Positions 31,778 to 40,720 of a DNA stretch of 64,000 nucleotides are shown here, piece by piece. Positions within the stretch are counted from its first letter, which is position 1, and each line of letters opens with the position of its first letter. The notes beneath the pieces are model-generated. The model saw only the letters and a list, made by a program, of their open reading frames with translations, made no database searches and had not been told where the DNA came from. The DNA comes from JAKFDI01 sp044508835 (GTDB taxonomy: Bacteria > Pseudomonadota > Gammaproteobacteria > Burkholderiales > Burkholderiaceae_C). The DNA is taken from the NCBI GenBank assembly GCA_044508835.1, contig JBIQHD010000014.1, positions 40,816 to 104,815 on the forward strand, given 5' to 3'. The position numbers were made by a program, and so were the translations under genes.

Positions 31778-33301
31778 TCAGGCCGGCGGCGCGAGCGCCC
31801 GCCGGTACTGCACCGCCTCGGCGACGTGCGCCGTGCCGATGCGCGCGGCGCCGGCCAGGTCGGCCGCCGTGCGGGCGATGCGCAGCACGCGGTGGAAGCT
31901 GCGCGCCGACCAGCCCAGGCGCGCCGCCGCCTTCTGCAGGAAGGCCGCGCCGGCGTCGTCGGGCGTGCAGTGCGCATCGATCGCGTCGCCGGCCAGCGCG
32001 CTGTTCAGGCAGCCCTGGCGCGCCCGCTGCCGCTCGCGCGCGGCGAGCACCCGCTCGGCCACCCGGGCGCTCGATTCGCCGTCGGGCAGCGCCGCCAGCG
32101 TGGCCGGCGCCACGGCCGGCACCTCCACCTGCAGGTCGATGCGGTCGAGCAGCGGGCCGCTGATGCGCGACTGGTAGCGGGCGATGACGTCCGGGCTGCA
32201 GCGGCAGGCGCGCAAGGGGCTGGCGTGGTGGCCGCAGGGGCAGGGGTTCATCGCCGCGATCAGCTGGAAGCGCGCCGGGAACTCCGCCTGCCGCGCCGCG
32301 CGCGAGATGTGGATGCGGCCGGACTCCAGCGGCTCGCGCAGCGCCTCCAGCGCGGCGCGCGGGAACTCGGGCAATTCGTCCAGGAACAGCACGCCTTCGT
32401 GCGCCAGCGAGATCTCGCCGGGCCGCGGCGGCGAGCCGCCGCCCACCAACGCCACCGGCGAGGCCGTGTGGTGCGGCGAGCGCAGCACGCGCTGGCGCCA
32501 GCGGGCCGGGTCGAAGGCGCCGGCCAGGCTCAGCACGGCCGCCGACTCGATGGCCTGTTCGTCGTCCAGCGCGGGCAGCAGGCCGGGAAAGCGCTGCGCG
32601 AGCATCGACTTGCCCGTTCCCGGCGGGCCGACCATCAGCAGGCTGTGGCCGCCGGCGGCGGCGAATTCGAGCGCCCGCTTGGCGGCGGCCTGGCCCTTCA
32701 CGTCGCGCAGGTCGGGGTGGCGCGCGGCGGCCGTGCCGGCCCGGGGCGCGGCGCGGGGAAGCGGCTGCGCCTGCGCGTCGTCGCCGGGCGGCAGGGCCTT
32801 CACCACGTCGAGCAGGTGGCCCGCCGGATGGATGGCCAGGCCGTCCACGAGCGCGGCCTCGGTGGCGCTCGCCTGCGGCAGCACCAGCGCGCGCGAGGCG
32901 CCGCCGCGCCTGACGGCCAGCGCCGTCGCCAGCGCGCCGCGCACCGGGCGCAGGTCGCCGGCCAGCGAGAGCTCGCCGGCGAACTCGAAGGCCTCCAGGC
33001 GCCGAGCCTCGATCTGGCCCGCGGCGGCCAGGATGCCCAGCGCGATCGGCAGGTCGAAGCGGCCCGATTCCTTGGGCAGGTCGGCCGGCGCGAGGTTCAC
33101 CGTGATGCGCTTGTTGTGCGGGAAGCCCAGGCCGCAGGTGACGAGCGCCGCGCGCACGCGCTCGCGGGCCTCCTTGACCTCGGTGTCGGCCAGGCCCACC
33201 AGCGTGAAGCTGGGCAGGCCGTTGGACAGGTGCACCTCGACCGTGACCTCCGGCGCGGCCAGTCCATCGAGGGCGCGGCTGTGAACCACGGCAAGCGACA
33301 T
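31778..33301 (-). CDS. comM: YifB/ComM family Mg-chelatase-like helicase
   Basis: A 507-residue AAA+ protein that in naturally competent bacteria promotes branch migration during transformation. N-terminal Lon-protease-like S16 fold (SLAVVHSRALDGLAAPEVTVE, GLPSFTLVGLADTEVKEA), a central Mg-chelatase AAA domain with GPPGTGKSMLAQR and GVLFLDELPEFPR, zinc-like cysteines in MNPCPCGHH...CRCS, and a C-terminal helical domain (RSFHRVLRIARTAADL). Length and motifs are normal. It is transcribed away from the nitrogen operon. Confidence 0.93.
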   Translation of the reverse strand: MSLAVVHSRALDGLAAPEVTVEVHLSNGLPSFTLVGLADTEVKEARERVRAALVTCGLGFPHNKRITVNLAPADLPKESGRFDLPIALGILAAAGQIEARRLEAFEFAGELSLAGDLRPVRGALATALAVRRGGASRALVLPQASATEAALVDGLAIHPAGHLLDVVKALPPGDDAQAQPLPRAAPRAGTAAARHPDLRDVKGQAAAKRALEFAAAGGHSLLMVGPPGTGKSMLAQRFPGLLPALDDEQAIESAAVLSLAGAFDPARWRQRVLRSPHHTASPVALVGGGSPPRPGEISLAHEGVLFLDELPEFPRAALEALREPLESGRIHISRAARQAEFPARFQLIAAMNPCPCGHHASPLRACRCSPDVIARYQSRISGPLLDRIDLQVEVPAVAPATLAALPDGESSARVAERVLAARERQRARQGCLNSALAGDAIDAHCTPDDAGAAFLQKAAARLGWSARSFHRVLRIARTAADLAGAARIGTAHVAEAVQYRRALAPPA

Positions 33302-33397
33302 CCGGTTTCCTCCCTGTTGGGCGGCGCGGTCTCGGCCGCGCTCGCGCCGCGGATTGTGCCGGCCTCCCGCCGCGGGCCGCCATCGCGCCGCGCCGCC

Positions 33398-33441
33398 GCA
33401 CCAAGCAGGTGCCTCGCGCGCCGGTGCCTCCCGCCGGTGCA
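33398..33441 (+). promoter_or_regulatory. NtrC-like binding sites
   Basis: GCACC-AAGCA-GGTGC (33398-33412) is a perfect core match to the NtrC consensus TGCACC-N5-GGTGCA. A second, weaker site ends in GGTGCA (33425-33441, left half TGCCTC). Their centres are about 28 bp apart, near three DNA turns, and they lie about 80-115 bp upstream of the sigma-54 promoter, typical for NtrC enhancers. Confidence 0.65.
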
Positions 33442-33514
33442 TGCGCGCGGGGCGCCGGGGCGCCGCATGCCCCGCGCTGGGGCTGCCGCGGCCCGCGCGC
33501 CGGGCGAGGGCGCG

Positions 33515-33530
33515 TGGCACACATCGTGCA
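33515..33530 (+). promoter_or_regulatory. Sigma-54 promoter of the porin-glnK-amtB operon
   Basis: TGGCAC-ACATC-GTGCA keeps the invariant GG and GC with the 10-bp separation of the -24/-12 class (consensus TGGCAC-N5-TTGCA, one mismatch). The TorF-like porin start is 41 nt downstream. Confidence 0.75.
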
Positions 33531-33570
33531 GAAGCCCCCTCGCGCATCCCACACCACGGAGTTCCCTGCC

Positions 33571-34248
33571 ATGAGAAAAGCCCTGCTCGCCCTCGTCCTC
33601 GCGTCCACCTTCGGCCCGGCGGCCTACGCCCAGGTCGCCACCAACTTCGGCCTGACCAGCAACTACAAGTACCGCGGGCAGGACCAGTCCGACAACAAGC
33701 CGGCGATCCAGGGCGGCTTCGACTACAGCCACGGCGGCCTCTACGTCGGCAACTGGAACTCGAGCATCGGCTTCACCGACGCCGGCATCGAGATGGACGT
33801 CTACGGCGGCTACAAGGGCGAGTTCGGCCCCGGCTTCGGCTACGACGTCGGCGTGCTGCACTACGCCTACCCGAGCCTGAGTTCCGCGGCCACGACCGAG
33901 CTCTACGGCGCCGTGTCGTTCTCGATCGCGACGCTGAAGTACTCGCGCACCGTGTCGAGCAAGTACTTCGGCGTCGTCGACGGCAAGGGCACCGGCTACT
34001 GGGACCTGAGCGCCAACTACGAGATCGGCGCCGGCTTCACGCTCAACGCGCACGTGGGCTCCACCCAGTTCTCGGGCGGCGCCAAGAACAACGGCGCGGT
34101 GAACTACAGCGACTACAGGCTCGGCGCCACCTACGACCTCGGCAGCGGCTTCTCGCTCGGCGGCCATGTCGCGGGCGCCAACAAGCGCGGCACCTACGGC
34201 GACATCAACAAGAGCCGCCTGATCGTGAGCCTCACGAAGTCGATGTGA
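33571..34248 (+). CDS. TorF-family putative outer-membrane porin
   Basis: A 225-residue outer-membrane beta-barrel protein with signal peptide MRKALLALVLASTFGPAAYA and mature start QVATNFGLTSNYKYRG. The DIGVLHYAYPS-like and YDLGSGFSLGGHVAGANK strands match the TorF/Gcw_chp family of small porins. The ATG at 33571 has ACGGAG upstream. First gene after the sigma-54 promoter and followed by glnK and amtB, so it probably increases outer-membrane permeability to nitrogen sources under nitrogen limitation. Substrate not known. Confidence 0.85.
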   Translation: MRKALLALVLASTFGPAAYAQVATNFGLTSNYKYRGQDQSDNKPAIQGGFDYSHGGLYVGNWNSSIGFTDAGIEMDVYGGYKGEFGPGFGYDVGVLHYAYPSLSSAATTELYGAVSFSIATLKYSRTVSSKYFGVVDGKGTGYWDLSANYEIGAGFTLNAHVGSTQFSGGAKNNGAVNYSDYRLGATYDLGSGFSLGGHVAGANKRGTYGDINKSRLIVSLTKSM

Positions 34249-34285
34249 GCGCGACCCGTCCAACCCGACACAGAGAGGAATGACC

Positions 34286-34624
34286 ATGAAGATGGTGACT
34301 GCCATCGTCAAGCCCTTCAAGCTCGACGAAGTGCGTGAGGCCCTGAGCGCCATCGGCGTGCAGGGCGTGACGGTGACCGAAGTGAAGGGCTTCGGCCGCC
34401 AGAAGGGCCACACCGAGCTGTACCGCGGCGCGGAGTACGTGGTCGACTTCCTGCCCAAGGTGAAGATCGAGGCGGCCGTGGACGACGGCATCGTCGACCG
34501 CGTCATCGAGGCGGTCGAAGCCTCCGCGCGCACCGGGAAGATCGGCGACGGAAAGATCTTCGTCTCCGCGCTGGAGCAGGTGATCCGCATCCGCACCGGC
34601 GAGACCGGCAAGGACGCCCTCTGA
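34286..34624 (+). CDS. glnK: PII nitrogen signalling protein GlnK
   Basis: A 112-residue trimeric PII protein. The uridylylation tyrosine is Tyr51 in the T-loop (GRQKGHTELYRGAEY), and the TGKIGDGKIFV motif for ATP/2-oxoglutarate is intact. The ATG at 34286 gives the canonical MKMVTAIVKPFKL; an ATG 6 nt earlier is less well spaced from GAGAGGA. Linked to amtB 31 nt downstream, which marks it as GlnK: it blocks AmtB when nitrogen is plentiful and is released when uridylylated. Confidence 0.96.
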   Translation: MKMVTAIVKPFKLDEVREALSAIGVQGVTVTEVKGFGRQKGHTELYRGAEYVVDFLPKVKIEAAVDDGIVDRVIEAVEASARTGKIGDGKIFVSALEQVIRIRTGETGKDAL

Positions 34625-34655
34625 GCCCCGCCCCACGACCAAGAGAGACCGACCC

Positions 34656-36041
34656 ATGAACAAGCTACTTGCCATCCTCGCGCTCGCCGTGGCCGCGCTC
34701 GGCTTCGCCGGCCCCGTGCTGGCGCAAGACGCCGCCTCGGCCCCTGCACCGGCCGCGGCGAGCGCCGAGGCGGCGCCTGCCGCCGCTGCCGCCGAAGCGG
34801 CCCCGGCCGCGGCCGAAGCCCCCACGCTCGACAGCGGCGACACCGCGTGGATGCTCACCTCCACCATGCTCGTCATCCTCATGACCATCCCCGGCCTCGC
34901 GCTGTTCTACGGCGGCCTCGCCCGCTCGAAGAACATGCTGTCGGTGCTGATGCAGGTGTTCGTGATCTTCGCGTTGATCACGCTGCTGTGGGCGGTCTAC
35001 GGCTTCTCGCTGGCCTTCGGCGGCGAGGGCACGTTCTTCGGCTCGCTGGACAGGCTGTTCCTGCGGGGCATCACCGCCGACACGCTGTCCGGCGCGCTGC
35101 CCACCATCCCCGAGTTCGTGTTCGTGGCCTTCCAGTCGACCTTCGCCGCCATCACCGTGGCGCTGATCGTCGGCTCCTTCGCCGAGCGCATCAAGTTCGC
35201 GGCCGTGCTGTTCTTCGCCGTGCTGTGGTTCACCTTCAGCTACATCCCGATGGCGCACATGGTGTGGGGCGGCGGCCTGCTGGCCAAGGACGGCGCGCTC
35301 GACTTCGCCGGCGGCACGGTGGTGCACATCAACGCCGGCATCGCGGGCCTGGTGGGCGCCTACGTGATCGGCAAGCGCATCGGCTTCGGCAAGGAGGCGC
35401 TGACGCCGCATTCGCTCACGCTCACGATGGTCGGCGCCTCGCTGCTGTGGGTGGGCTGGTTCGGCTTCAACGCCGGCTCGGCGGGCGCGGCCAACGGCGT
35501 GGCGGGCCTGGCCTTCATCAATACCATCCTCGCTACCGGCGCGGCCACGCTGTCTTGGATCGGCGGCGAGGCGCTCAGCCGCGGCAAGGCCTCGATGCTG
35601 GGCGCGGCCTCGGGCGCCGTGGCGGGCCTGGTGGCGGTGACGCCGGCGGCCGGCTTCGTCGGCCCGATGGGCTCGATCGTGCTCGGCCTGGTCGCCGGCG
35701 CGGTGTGCCTGTGGGGCGTGAACGGCCTCAAGCGCATGCTGGGGGCGGACGACGCCTTCGACGTGTTCGGCGTGCACGGCGTGGGCGGCATCGTCGGCGC
35801 CATCCTGACCGGCGTGTTCGCCGCGCCCGCCCTCGGCGGCACGCAGGGCGCCGACTTCTCCATCGCCGCGCAGGTCTACGTGCAGGTCAAGAGCGTGCTC
35901 GTGACCGTCGTGTGGTCGGCGGTGGTGGCCTTCGTCGCCTACAAGGTCGTCGACCTGCTCATCGGCCTGCGCCCGAGCGAGGAGAACGAGCGCGAGGGCC
36001 TGGACATCACCTCGCACGGCGAGACCGCCTACAGCCAGTGA
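34656..36041 (+). CDS. amtB: Ammonium transporter AmtB
   Basis: A 461-residue ammonium channel. A signal peptide (MNKLLAILALAVAALGFAGPVLAQ) and an Ala/Pro-rich linker precede 11 membrane helices. Conserved FYGGLARSKNMLSVLMQ, the twin-histidine helix regions (HMVWGGGLL; DVFGVHGVGGIVG) and C-terminal GLRPSEENEREGLDITSHGE (GlnK-docking tail) are present. It is the third gene of the sigma-54 operon and is followed by a probable terminator. Imports ammonium in nitrogen limitation. Confidence 0.96.
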   Translation: MNKLLAILALAVAALGFAGPVLAQDAASAPAPAAASAEAAPAAAAAEAAPAAAEAPTLDSGDTAWMLTSTMLVILMTIPGLALFYGGLARSKNMLSVLMQVFVIFALITLLWAVYGFSLAFGGEGTFFGSLDRLFLRGITADTLSGALPTIPEFVFVAFQSTFAAITVALIVGSFAERIKFAAVLFFAVLWFTFSYIPMAHMVWGGGLLAKDGALDFAGGTVVHINAGIAGLVGAYVIGKRIGFGKEALTPHSLTLTMVGASLLWVGWFGFNAGSAGAANGVAGLAFINTILATGAATLSWIGGEALSRGKASMLGAASGAVAGLVAVTPAAGFVGPMGSIVLGLVAGAVCLWGVNGLKRMLGADDAFDVFGVHGVGGIVGAILTGVFAAPALGGTQGADFSIAAQVYVQVKSVLVTVVWSAVVAFVAYKVVDLLIGLRPSEENEREGLDITSHGETAYSQ

Positions 36042-36065
36042 CGCCGGCGCCCCTCCGCGCCCCTG

Positions 36066-36088
36066 GGCCGCCTTCGGGCGGCCTTTCC
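36066..36088 (+). terminator. Rho-independent terminator after amtB
   Basis: GGCCGCC-TTCG-GGCGGCC (36066-36083) is followed by TTTCC, starting 24 nt after the amtB stop. The short T tract makes it moderate rather than strong. Confidence 0.65.
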
Positions 36089-36171
36089 ATTGGCTTGACG
36101 TGACGCAGTGCACGGGCGCGGACGGCGCTTCGGGGACGGGCTTGCAGCCGGCGGCGGCACCCCCAAATGCC

Positions 36172-36177
36172 TAGAAT
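36172..36177 (+). promoter_or_regulatory. Candidate -10 element of gshA
   Basis: TAGAAT matches the sigma-70 -10 consensus well; no -35 was found at normal spacing. A start near 36184 would exclude the in-frame ATG at 36167 and supports the gshA start at 36227. Confidence 0.35.
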
Positions 36178-36226
36178 CGCTTCCCCGCGCCGGCCGTCCG
36201 CGCCGCCGCTCAAGCCCCCGCACCCC

Positions 36227-37522
36227 ATGGTTCCTCACCTCATCACCGCGCTCACGGGCCCGATCAACGAGCTGGAACAGCGCATCCTCGAGTCGCTGCC
36301 GGCCATCGAGCGCTGGTTCCGGCTCGAGTGGATGGAGCACACGCCGCCGTTCTACACCTCGGTGGACGTGCGCAACGCCGGCTTCAAGCTGGCGCCGGTG
36401 GACACCAACCTGTTCCCCGGCGGCTTCAACAACCTGACGGAAGAGATGCTGCCGCTGGCGGTGCAGGCGGCGATGGCGGCGATCGAGAAGATCTGCCCCG
36501 AGGCGCGCAACCTGCTGCTCATTCCCGAGAAGCACACGCGCAATACCTTCTACCTGATGAACGTGGCGCGGCTGGTGCAGATCTTTCACCAGGCGGGCCT
36601 GAACGTGCGCCTGGGCACGCTGGACGACACCATCACCGCGCCGACCGACATCGCGCTGCCCGACGGCGAGACGCTCACGCTCGAGCCGCTGGTGCGCAAC
36701 CGCGGGCGCGTGGGGCTGAAGAACTTCGACCCCTGCACCGTGCTGCTCAACAACGACCTCTCGGGCGGCATCCCGAAGGTGCTGGAGGGCCTGCACGAGC
36801 AGTACCTGCTGCCGCCGCTGCACGCCGGCTGGGCGGTGCGGCGCAAGACCAACCACTTCCAGGCCTACGAGGAAGTGGCCAAGAAGTTCGCCAAGCTGCT
36901 GGGCATGGACCCGTGGCTGATCAACCCGATGTTCGCGCGCTGCGGCGAGGTGAACTTCAGCGACGGCACCGGCAGCGAATGCCTGATGAGCAACGCCGAG
37001 GCGCTGCTCGCCAAGATCCGCCGCAAGTACAAGGAATACGGCATCCAGGAGAAGCCCTTCATCATCGTGAAGGCGGACGCGGGCACCTACGGCATGGGCA
37101 TCATGACCGTGCGCGACCCGAAGGACCTGGCCGAGCTCAACCGCAAGACGCGCAACAAGATGAGCGTCATCAAGGACGGCCAGGAGGTGAGCGAAGTCAT
37201 CCTGCAGGAAGGCGTGCCCACCTACGAGCGCGTCAACGACGCGGTGGCCGAGCCGGTGGTCTACATGATCGACCGCTACGTGGTCGGCGGCTTCTACCGC
37301 GTGAACGCCGAGCGCGGCATCGACGAGAACCTCAACGCGCCGGGCGCGAGCTTCGTGCCGCTGGCCTTCGCCGAGCCCAACCACCTGCCGCGCCCCGGTG
37401 TGAAGCCCGGCGCCAGCGCGCCGAACCGCTTCTACATGTACGGCGTGATCGCCCGCCTGGCGATGGTGGCCGCGAGCTACGAGCTCGAAGCCACCGACCC
37501 CGACGCCGAGGTCTACGAGTAG
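36227..37522 (+). CDS. gshA: Glutamate-cysteine ligase (ATP-grasp proteobacterial type)
   Basis: Joins glutamate and cysteine with ATP in the first step of glutathione synthesis, 431 residues. It matches the betaproteobacterial type (TIGR02049) rather than E. coli GshA: PFYTSVDVRNAGFKLAPVDTNLFPGGFNN at the N-terminus, FIIVKADAGTYGMGIMTV in the ATP-grasp region, and EVILQEGVPTYERVN. MVPHLITALTG at 36227 is the usual family start. gshB follows after the intervening kup gene, so the glutathione pathway is clustered. Confidence 0.94.
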   Translation: MVPHLITALTGPINELEQRILESLPAIERWFRLEWMEHTPPFYTSVDVRNAGFKLAPVDTNLFPGGFNNLTEEMLPLAVQAAMAAIEKICPEARNLLLIPEKHTRNTFYLMNVARLVQIFHQAGLNVRLGTLDDTITAPTDIALPDGETLTLEPLVRNRGRVGLKNFDPCTVLLNNDLSGGIPKVLEGLHEQYLLPPLHAGWAVRRKTNHFQAYEEVAKKFAKLLGMDPWLINPMFARCGEVNFSDGTGSECLMSNAEALLAKIRRKYKEYGIQEKPFIIVKADAGTYGMGIMTVRDPKDLAELNRKTRNKMSVIKDGQEVSEVILQEGVPTYERVNDAVAEPVVYMIDRYVVGGFYRVNAERGIDENLNAPGASFVPLAFAEPNHLPRPGVKPGASAPNRFYMYGVIARLAMVAASYELEATDPDAEVYE

Positions 37523-37544
37523 GGCACACCGGCGGCGCAGTCGC

Positions 37545-37563
37545 CATGCTGCAATGCAGCATG
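37545..37563. promoter_or_regulatory. 8-bp-arm palindrome containing CTGC-N3-GCAG
   Basis: CATGCTGC-AAT-GCAGCATG lies 22 nt after the gshA stop and 112 nt before kup. The core CTGC-N3-GCAG matches the PhaR/phasin-regulator site described in Rhodobacter. It could also be a simple hairpin at the end of gshA. Function unproven. Confidence 0.35.
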
Positions 37564-37674
37564 ATTCACGCTTTTCCGCCTCCGGTCCCTCGCACGAGGC
37601 GTGCAAAGTGTTTTGCTGCGGCGCACAATAGCCGGCCCTGAACAGCCCGCACCGGCCCGGCCGCGCGGCCTCCC

Positions 37675-39552
37675 GTGACTCCTTCGCAGCGTTCCGCCTC
37701 CGGCCTGCCGGCGCTGACCCTCGCCGCGCTGGGCGTGGTCTACGGCGACATCGGCACCAGCCCGCTGTACGCCTTCAAGCAGGCCTTCGCGCCCGGCCGC
37801 GTGCCGCTCACCGTGGACAACGTGCACGGCGTGCTGTCGCTGGTGTTCTGGACGCTGACGATCATCGTCTCGCTCAAGTACGTGCTGCTCATCCTGCGCG
37901 CCGACAACAACGGCGAGGGCGGGCTGATCGCGATGCTCGCGCTCGCGTCGCAGGCGGTGAAGCACCGGCCCGCCCTGCGCCGGCGGCTGCTCGCGCTGGG
38001 CATCTTCGGCACGGCCGTCTTCTTCGGCGACGGCGTCATCACGCCGGCCATCAGCGTGCTGTCGGCCGCCGAGGGGCTGGAGATCGTGGCGCCGGGCCTG
38101 CGCGCCTTCATCGTGCCGATGACGCTGGGCGTCATCACCGCGCTGTTCCTCGTGCAGCGCCACGGCACGGCCAGCATGGGCCGCTTCTTCGGGCCGCTGA
38201 TGCTGGCGTGGTTCCTCTCGCTGGCGGCGCTGGGCGCCGTGCACGTGGCCCGCAACCCGTCGGTGCTGGCCGCGCTGGCCCCGCACCACGCGCTGCGCTT
38301 CGTGCTGCAGCAGCCGGGCCTCGCCTTCGTCTCGCTCACGGCCGTGGTGCTGTGCGTCACCGGCGCCGAGGCGCTCTATGCCGACATGGGGCACTTCGGC
38401 AAGCGGCCGATCCGCCTGGCGTGGTATGGCCTCGCCATGCCGGCGCTGGTGCTCAACTACTTCGGCCAGGGCGCGCTGCTGCTGGCCGACCCGGACGCGG
38501 TGAAGAACCCGTTCTACGAGATGGCGCCGGACTGGGCGCTGCTGCCACTGATCGGCCTGGCCACCGGGGCCACCGTCATCGCCTCGCAGGCGCTCATCAC
38601 CGCCGCCTTCTCGATCACCAAGCAGGCCATCCAGCTCGGCTACCTGCCGCGGCTGCGCATCCTGCACACCTCGGTGCGCGAGACGGGGCAGGTCTACGTG
38701 CCGTTCGTGAACTGGAGCCTGTACGGATCCATCGTGCTGGCCGTGGCGCTGTTCGGCTCGAGCCACGCGCTGGCCGGCGCCTACGGCATCGCGGTGACGA
38801 TCGACATGCTCATCACCACGGTGATGACCTTCTTCGTCGTCCGCTACGCCTGGAAGTACCCGTGGTGGGTGTGCGTCGCGGCCACCGGCTTCTTCTTCGC
38901 CGTCGACCTGGTGTTTTTCTCGGCGAACGCGTTCAAGCTCCTCGAGGGCGGCTGGTTCCCGGTGCTCATCGGCCTGGTGGTGTTCGTCCTGCTGATGACG
39001 TGGAAGCAGGGCCGCGCCCTGATGGGCGAGCGGCTGCGCGAGGACTCGATCGACCTGAAGAGCTTCCTGGACGCGGTGTTCGTGAGCCCGCCGCTGCGCG
39101 TGGAAGGCACGGCCGTGTTCCTGTCGGCCGAGCGGGGCGTCACGCCCAACGCGCTGATGCACAACCTCAAGCACAACAAGGTGCTGCACGAGACCAACCT
39201 GTTCGTCACCGTCCAGCACCACGAGCGGCCGTGGATCGGCTTCGAGCGCCGCTGCGAGATCGAACCGCTCGGGCGCGACTGCTGGCAGGTGACGCTGCAC
39301 TTCGGCTTCAAGAACGAGCCCGACGTGCCCGAGGCGCTGGCGCTGCTGCGCACGCGCGGCTGCCAGCTCGACGACATGCAGACCTCGTACTTCCTGTCGC
39401 GCGACATCGTCATCCCCACCACCGGCGGGGGCATGGCCGGCTGGCGGGAGAAACTCTTCGCCAGCATGCACCGCAACGCCGCCGGCGTGGCCGATTTCCT
39501 CAGCCTGCCGGCCAACCGGGTGGTGGAACTCGGCTCCAAACTCGAAATCTGA
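37675..39552 (+). CDS. kup: Low-affinity potassium uptake protein Kup
   Basis: Proton-coupled potassium transporter, 625 residues, about 12 membrane segments and a soluble C-terminal domain. The N-terminal VVYGDIGTSPLYAFKQAF and GGLIAMLAL motifs of the KUP/HAK/KT family are intact. GTG start at 37675. The C-terminal part (FVTVQHHERPWIGFERR...PDVPEAL) is typical. It stands between gshA and gshB on the same strand, an arrangement that may link potassium and glutathione (glutathione controls K+ efflux in Gram-negatives), though the link is inferred. Confidence 0.95.
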   Translation: MTPSQRSASGLPALTLAALGVVYGDIGTSPLYAFKQAFAPGRVPLTVDNVHGVLSLVFWTLTIIVSLKYVLLILRADNNGEGGLIAMLALASQAVKHRPALRRRLLALGIFGTAVFFGDGVITPAISVLSAAEGLEIVAPGLRAFIVPMTLGVITALFLVQRHGTASMGRFFGPLMLAWFLSLAALGAVHVARNPSVLAALAPHHALRFVLQQPGLAFVSLTAVVLCVTGAEALYADMGHFGKRPIRLAWYGLAMPALVLNYFGQGALLLADPDAVKNPFYEMAPDWALLPLIGLATGATVIASQALITAAFSITKQAIQLGYLPRLRILHTSVRETGQVYVPFVNWSLYGSIVLAVALFGSSHALAGAYGIAVTIDMLITTVMTFFVVRYAWKYPWWVCVAATGFFFAVDLVFFSANAFKLLEGGWFPVLIGLVVFVLLMTWKQGRALMGERLREDSIDLKSFLDAVFVSPPLRVEGTAVFLSAERGVTPNALMHNLKHNKVLHETNLFVTVQHHERPWIGFERRCEIEPLGRDCWQVTLHFGFKNEPDVPEALALLRTRGCQLDDMQTSYFLSRDIVIPTTGGGMAGWREKLFASMHRNAAGVADFLSLPANRVVELGSKLEI

Positions 39553-39631
39553 GGGGCAGCCCGGGCATGGGCCGAGGGCGATCTGTGTCACAGTGGCGCC
39601 CCCGTTCTGCCCTGGCCTCAACGGAACCGCC

Positions 39632-40579
39632 ATGGATCTTCTCTTCGTCGCCGACCCGCTCGAGGGTTTCAAGACCCACAAGGACTCGACCTTCGCCATG
39701 ATGCGCGAGGCCGCCGCGCGCGGCTGCACGCTGTGGGCCTGCGAGCCGGCCGACCTGGTGTGGGTGCGCGGCGCGCGCGTGGTGGCGCGCGCGGCGCGCG
39801 CGATCACGCTCACGGGCGATGCGAAAGACTGGTTCACGGTGATCGCGCAGAAGGAGCTCGCGCTCGCCGACGCCGCGGCGGTGGTGATGCGCAAGGACCC
39901 GCCCTTCGACAGCGAGTACTTCTACGCCACGCACCTACTGAGCCAGGCGCAGCGCGAGGGCGCGAAGGTGTTCAACGACCCGGCGGCGCTGCGCAACCAC
40001 CCCGAGAAGCTCGCCATCCTCGAATTCCCGCAGTTCATCGCGCCCACGCTGGTCACGCGCGACGAGCAGGCCATCCGCGCCTTCCATGCCGAGCACCGCG
40101 ACATCATCCTCAAGCCGCTGGACGGCATGGGCGGCGCCGGCATCTTCCGCGTCGGCCCCGACGGGCTGAACCTGGGCAGCATCGCCGAGACGCTGAACCG
40201 CGGCGGCGCGCAGACGGTGATGGTGCAGCGCTACCTGCCCGAGATCACGAAGGGCGACAAGCGCGTGCTGGTGATCGACGGCGAGCCCGTGCCTTACAGT
40301 CTGGCCCGCATTCCGCAAGGCAGCGAGATCCGCGGCAACCTGGCCGCCGGCGGCAAGGGGGTGGCGCAGCCCCTCACCGCGCGCGACCGCGAGATCGCTG
40401 CTGCCATCGGCCCCGTGCTCGCCAGGCGCGGGCTGTTGTTGGTGGGCCTGGACGTGATCGGTGACAGCCTCACCGAGATCAACGTCACCAGCCCCACCTG
40501 TTTTCAGGAAATCACGCAGCAGGCGGGTTTCGACGTGGCGCAACGCTTCGTCGATGCACTGCTGCAGAAGATCGCGTAG
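39632..40579 (+). CDS. gshB: Glutathione synthetase
   Basis: Adds glycine to gamma-glutamylcysteine using ATP, 315 residues. ATP-grasp features: VMRKDPPFDSEYFYATHLL, the Mg/ATP loop IILKPLDGMGGAGIFRV, and the C-terminal DVIGDSLTEINVTSPTCFQEI. The ATG at 39632 (MDLLFVADPL) is the conserved family start. Completes the gshA-kup-gshB cluster; 79 nt separate it from kup. Confidence 0.96.
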   Translation: MDLLFVADPLEGFKTHKDSTFAMMREAAARGCTLWACEPADLVWVRGARVVARAARAITLTGDAKDWFTVIAQKELALADAAAVVMRKDPPFDSEYFYATHLLSQAQREGAKVFNDPAALRNHPEKLAILEFPQFIAPTLVTRDEQAIRAFHAEHRDIILKPLDGMGGAGIFRVGPDGLNLGSIAETLNRGGAQTVMVQRYLPEITKGDKRVLVIDGEPVPYSLARIPQGSEIRGNLAAGGKGVAQPLTARDREIAAAIGPVLARRGLLLVGLDVIGDSLTEINVTSPTCFQEITQQAGFDVAQRFVDALLQKIA

Positions 40580-40707
40580 CGATCGACGCGCATCCTCGGC
40601 GTCGTGCCTCCCAGGGCACGGCGTCGTCGCCCCGGCGAGGTCAGGCAGTCCGCCCGCCGGAACGGGCTCGCGCGGTCGTCCATCGGCCGCGGGGGCGCTC
40701 ATGTACC

Positions 40708-40715
40708 AAAGGAGG
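40708..40715 (+). promoter_or_regulatory. Strong Shine-Dalgarno of the DapB-like gene
   Basis: AAAGGAGG, an almost full-length anti-16S match, ends 5 nt before the ATG at 40721. It is clearly stronger than the sites of neighbouring genes and fixes the start. Confidence 0.8.
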
Positions 40716-40720
40716 CACCC

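Noticed and set aside
36167..36226. Upstream ATG for gshA at 36167
   Set aside because: It lies 5 nt upstream of a likely -10 element (TAGAAT), and the added residues are not part of the family N-terminus.
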